DNA of 64,000 bases from Sulfurisphaera ohwakuensis. Lineage in GTDB: Archaea > Thermoproteota > Thermoprotei_A > Sulfolobales > Sulfolobaceae. Position numbers and translations under genes: made by a program. The DNA is taken from positions 1,240,001 through 1,304,000 of the forward strand of contig NZ_CP045484.1 in NCBI RefSeq assembly GCF_009729055.1, in the 5' to 3' direction. The notes beneath the pieces were generated by a model. That model saw only the letters and a list, made by a program, of their open reading frames with translations. It searched no databases and was not told the DNA's origin. This document shows, one piece after another, positions 62,618 through 64,000 of the stretch; within the stretch, counting starts at the first letter, position 1, and each line of letters opens with the position of its first letter.

Positions 62618-63263
62618 ACGCATTACACTTCTTACAAGTTTTCTTTTTAAATAACTGTATAGAAGTATGAAAAGTATGGAATAACTCAAAGTTCTCTTTT
62701 AAGTATGAGATAGTCCACCCATAAATTTTGTCAAACACCGCATCCTTCCATTTAAGCTTTAACTCTGCGAATCCTTTCAACTCTAAGACTGAAGTTGAGT
62801 ATAATGGAACAAAGAATATGTTATTATTAAACACTACAAGAGATTTTGCAAATGATAAATAATTAGAATCATTTGAAGAAATCGTATAAATTAAGTATGT
62901 TAGGAGAAAATCTGAAGTGAATGGCAATATTTTTATCTTATGTGAAAGTTTCTCTCCTTCTATAATCATTTTCCATATAATATCGTTAATGTAATTACTA
63001 TCTGCATTTATAAGAACTTCTTCTACTTGTAATTTACATTTGTAACATGCTTTACTTATTATAAAACTCAATATCGTAGATAAAGGCCTAAATTGCTCGT
63101 CTAAAATAATTGCTACTTTATCATTAAACGAAAATTGTTTTGAGTCATAAATTTCTCTTTTTACTCTTTTTATAATTTCATCTCGCGCACAATGTTCACA
63201 AAGTTTTCTTCCACCAATTACTGTTATTGCTTGCCTTTTGTTGCATCGTTGACAAACTTCCAT
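62550..63263 (-). CDS. TtuA/NcsA-like tRNA thiolase homolog lacking the PP-loop
   Basis: A 237-residue protein. The N-terminal zinc ribbon CQRCNKRQA...RKLCEHCARDEIIKRVKREI and the C-terminal CKKCNAFIDSGEYCQRC resemble the two zinc ribbons that frame the ATP-pyrophosphatase domain of TtuA/NcsA (Ctu1). In true enzymes DKVAVAVSGGKDS binds ATP; here the corresponding place reads DKVAIILDEQFRP, so the PP-loop is missing, and the protein is shorter than the usual 300 or so. It is probably a non-catalytic paralog, perhaps a zinc-ribbon adaptor. The last 23 residues are coded in a convergent overlap. Confidence 0.6.
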   Translation of the reverse strand: MEVCQRCNKRQAITVIGGRKLCEHCARDEIIKRVKREIYDSKQFSFNDKVAIILDEQFRPLSTILSFIISKACYKCKLQVEEVLINADSNYINDIIWKMIIEGEKLSHKIKILPFTSDFLLTYLIYTISSNDSNYLSFAKSLVVFNNNIFFVPLYSTSVLELKGFAELKLKWKDAVFDKIYGWTISYLKENFELFHTFHTSIQLFKKKTCKKCNAFIDSGEYCQRCNKLLTSLSPLY

Positions 63264-63327
63264 TTATAATTCTTAAATTATTATTCTCCTCCTCTTAAAT
63301 TGATCATATGAAAATATAACAGAAAAA

Positions 63328-63342
63328 TTTATATATAAGCGA
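63328..63342 (+). promoter_or_regulatory. Thermosome promoter
   Basis: TTTATATATAAGC about 40 bases before the ATG at 63375 is the strongest TATA box in this part. A leader of about 12 bases is expected. The upstream AACAGAAAA is a candidate factor B element. Confidence 0.55.
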
Positions 63343-63374
63343 TTCTAATGCAAAACCAGATACGGTGTTTGAAT

Positions 63375-64000
63375 ATGGCAAACGCCCCAGTCTTATTACT
63401 AAAAGAAGGCACTCAAAGATCTTCAGGAAGGGATGCTTTAAAGAATAACATTTTAGCAGCAGTTACTTTAGCTGAAATGTTAAAGAGTAGTTTGGGACCA
63501 AGAGGATTAGACAAAATGCTTATTGATAGCTTCGGAGATGTCACTATAACTAATGATGGTGCGACAATAGTAAAGGAAATGGAGATTCAACATCCAGCAG
63601 CAAAGCTTTTAGTTGAGGCAGCAAAAGCTCAAGATGCCGAAGTAGGCGACGGTACCACTTCAGCAGTTGTTCTTGCTGGGCTATTATTAGATAAGGCAGA
63701 TGATTTATTAGATCAAAACATTCACCCTACAATAATTATTGAAGGGTATAAGAAAGCTCTAAATAAGTCTTTAGAAATTATTGACCAGTTAGCTACTAAA
63801 ATTGATGTATCTAACTTAAATTCACCTGCTACGAGGGACCAGTTAAAGAAGATAGTATATACGACAATGTCTAGTAAATTCATAGCTGGCGGCGAAGAGA
63901 TGGATAAAATTATGAATATGGTAATTGATGCTGTCTCAATAGTTGCTGAACCCTTACCAGAAGGAGGATATAATGTACCATTGGATCTAATAAAGATTGA
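63375..64000 (+). CDS. thsA: Thermosome subunit alpha (group II chaperonin), cut by the window end
   Basis: The first 208 residues of about 560. The apical/equatorial blocks are clear: [63 protein letters not shown] and the ATP-binding [14 protein letters not shown]. The sequence [14 protein letters not shown] is of the alpha (TF55 alpha) type, not beta. It folds cytosolic proteins and is the main heat-shock product. The start is ATG 63375. The product continues beyond 64000. Confidence 0.95.
   Translation, partial: MANAPVLLLKEGTQRSSGRDALKNNILAAVTLAEMLKSSLGPRGLDKMLIDSFGDVTITNDGATIVKEMEIQHPAAKLLVEAAKAQDAEVGDGTTSAVVLAGLLLDKADDLLDQNIHPTIIIEGYKKALNKSLEIIDQLATKIDVSNLNSPATRDQLKKIVYTTMSSKFIAGGEEMDKIMNMVIDAVSIVAEPLPEGGYNVPLDLIKI

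Overview
The window looks like a chromosomal segment of a thermoacidophilic crenarchaeon of the order Sulfolobales, most likely close to Sulfolobus/Sulfurisphaera. The evidence is very low GC, leaderless genes with TATA boxes about 26 bases before the start codon, GTGAT-type Shine-Dalgarno motifs inside operons, a tRNA with an anticodon-loop intron, a complete CdvABC division operon, an alpha-type thermosome gene, an RpoK/Rpo6 gene, and a WhiP-like double winged-helix gene. No insertion sequence, CRISPR array or rRNA is visible. The closest-genus assignment is inference.

Layout. 1-6250 is the accessory-looking, gene-poor part. It has an AAA/ABC-type ATPase gene broken by frameshifts with a small unknown partner gene, an acyl-CoA synthetase, remnants of a small gene, and a membrane/soluble pair of unknowns, separated by four gene-free stretches. 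6253-12093 is a cofactor island: a split lipoate ligase, two radical-SAM proteins that resemble the archaeal two-component lipoyl synthase, and NAD synthesis (nadB, nadA, nadC). nadB and nadA carry the same GAACA-N2-TGTTC palindrome at the same distance from the start codon. 12198-15910 holds an intron-containing tRNA-Thr(TGT), an antisense small ribbon-helix-helix gene, and the SUF iron-sulfur operon behind an AbrB-PhoU gene. 17016-22503 is the glycine cleavage system, with gcvT-gcvH followed by PAC2 and Hsp20-like genes and gcvPA-gcvPB divergent. It is a lipoate consumer matching the lipoate island.

22495-32281 carries signal peptidase, enolase, a box C/D guide RNA candidate, cdvA-cdvB-cdvC, topoisomerase IA, rpo6 and a two-gene serine pathway. 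32475-38306 has Ogg2 glycosylase, several small unknowns, a geranylgeranyl-reductase-like flavoprotein and valyl-tRNA synthetase. 38344-45784 is a complete tryptophan operon (trpB2-A-D-F-E-G-C) with an aspartate-type aminotransferase at its end. 45842-50959 has acylphosphatase, a second box C/D RNA candidate, inositol-phosphate synthase, PEP synthase and an extra ESCRT-III (CdvB paralog) gene.

50937-58800 has a UbiD-family decarboxylase, the threonine branch (thrC, aspartate kinase, asd), a PHP protein, the DNA-repair factor NreA with a C-terminal PCNA-binding motif, and argF. 58832-63263 holds an HTH protein, an NAD-kinase-like protein, and the WhiP-like gene followed by a 160-base AT-rich spacer with a 12-bp inverted repeat, which I infer to be the third replication origin (oriC3 type). 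Two unknowns and a TtuA/NcsA-like protein that has lost its PP-loop follow. The window ends inside a thermosome gene.

Most interesting points: the shared nadA/nadB operator, the oriC3/WhiP neighbourhood, two unannotated box C/D guide RNA candidates, the PP-loop-less thiolase homolog, the frameshifted ATPase, and the tRNA-antisense ribbon-helix-helix gene.
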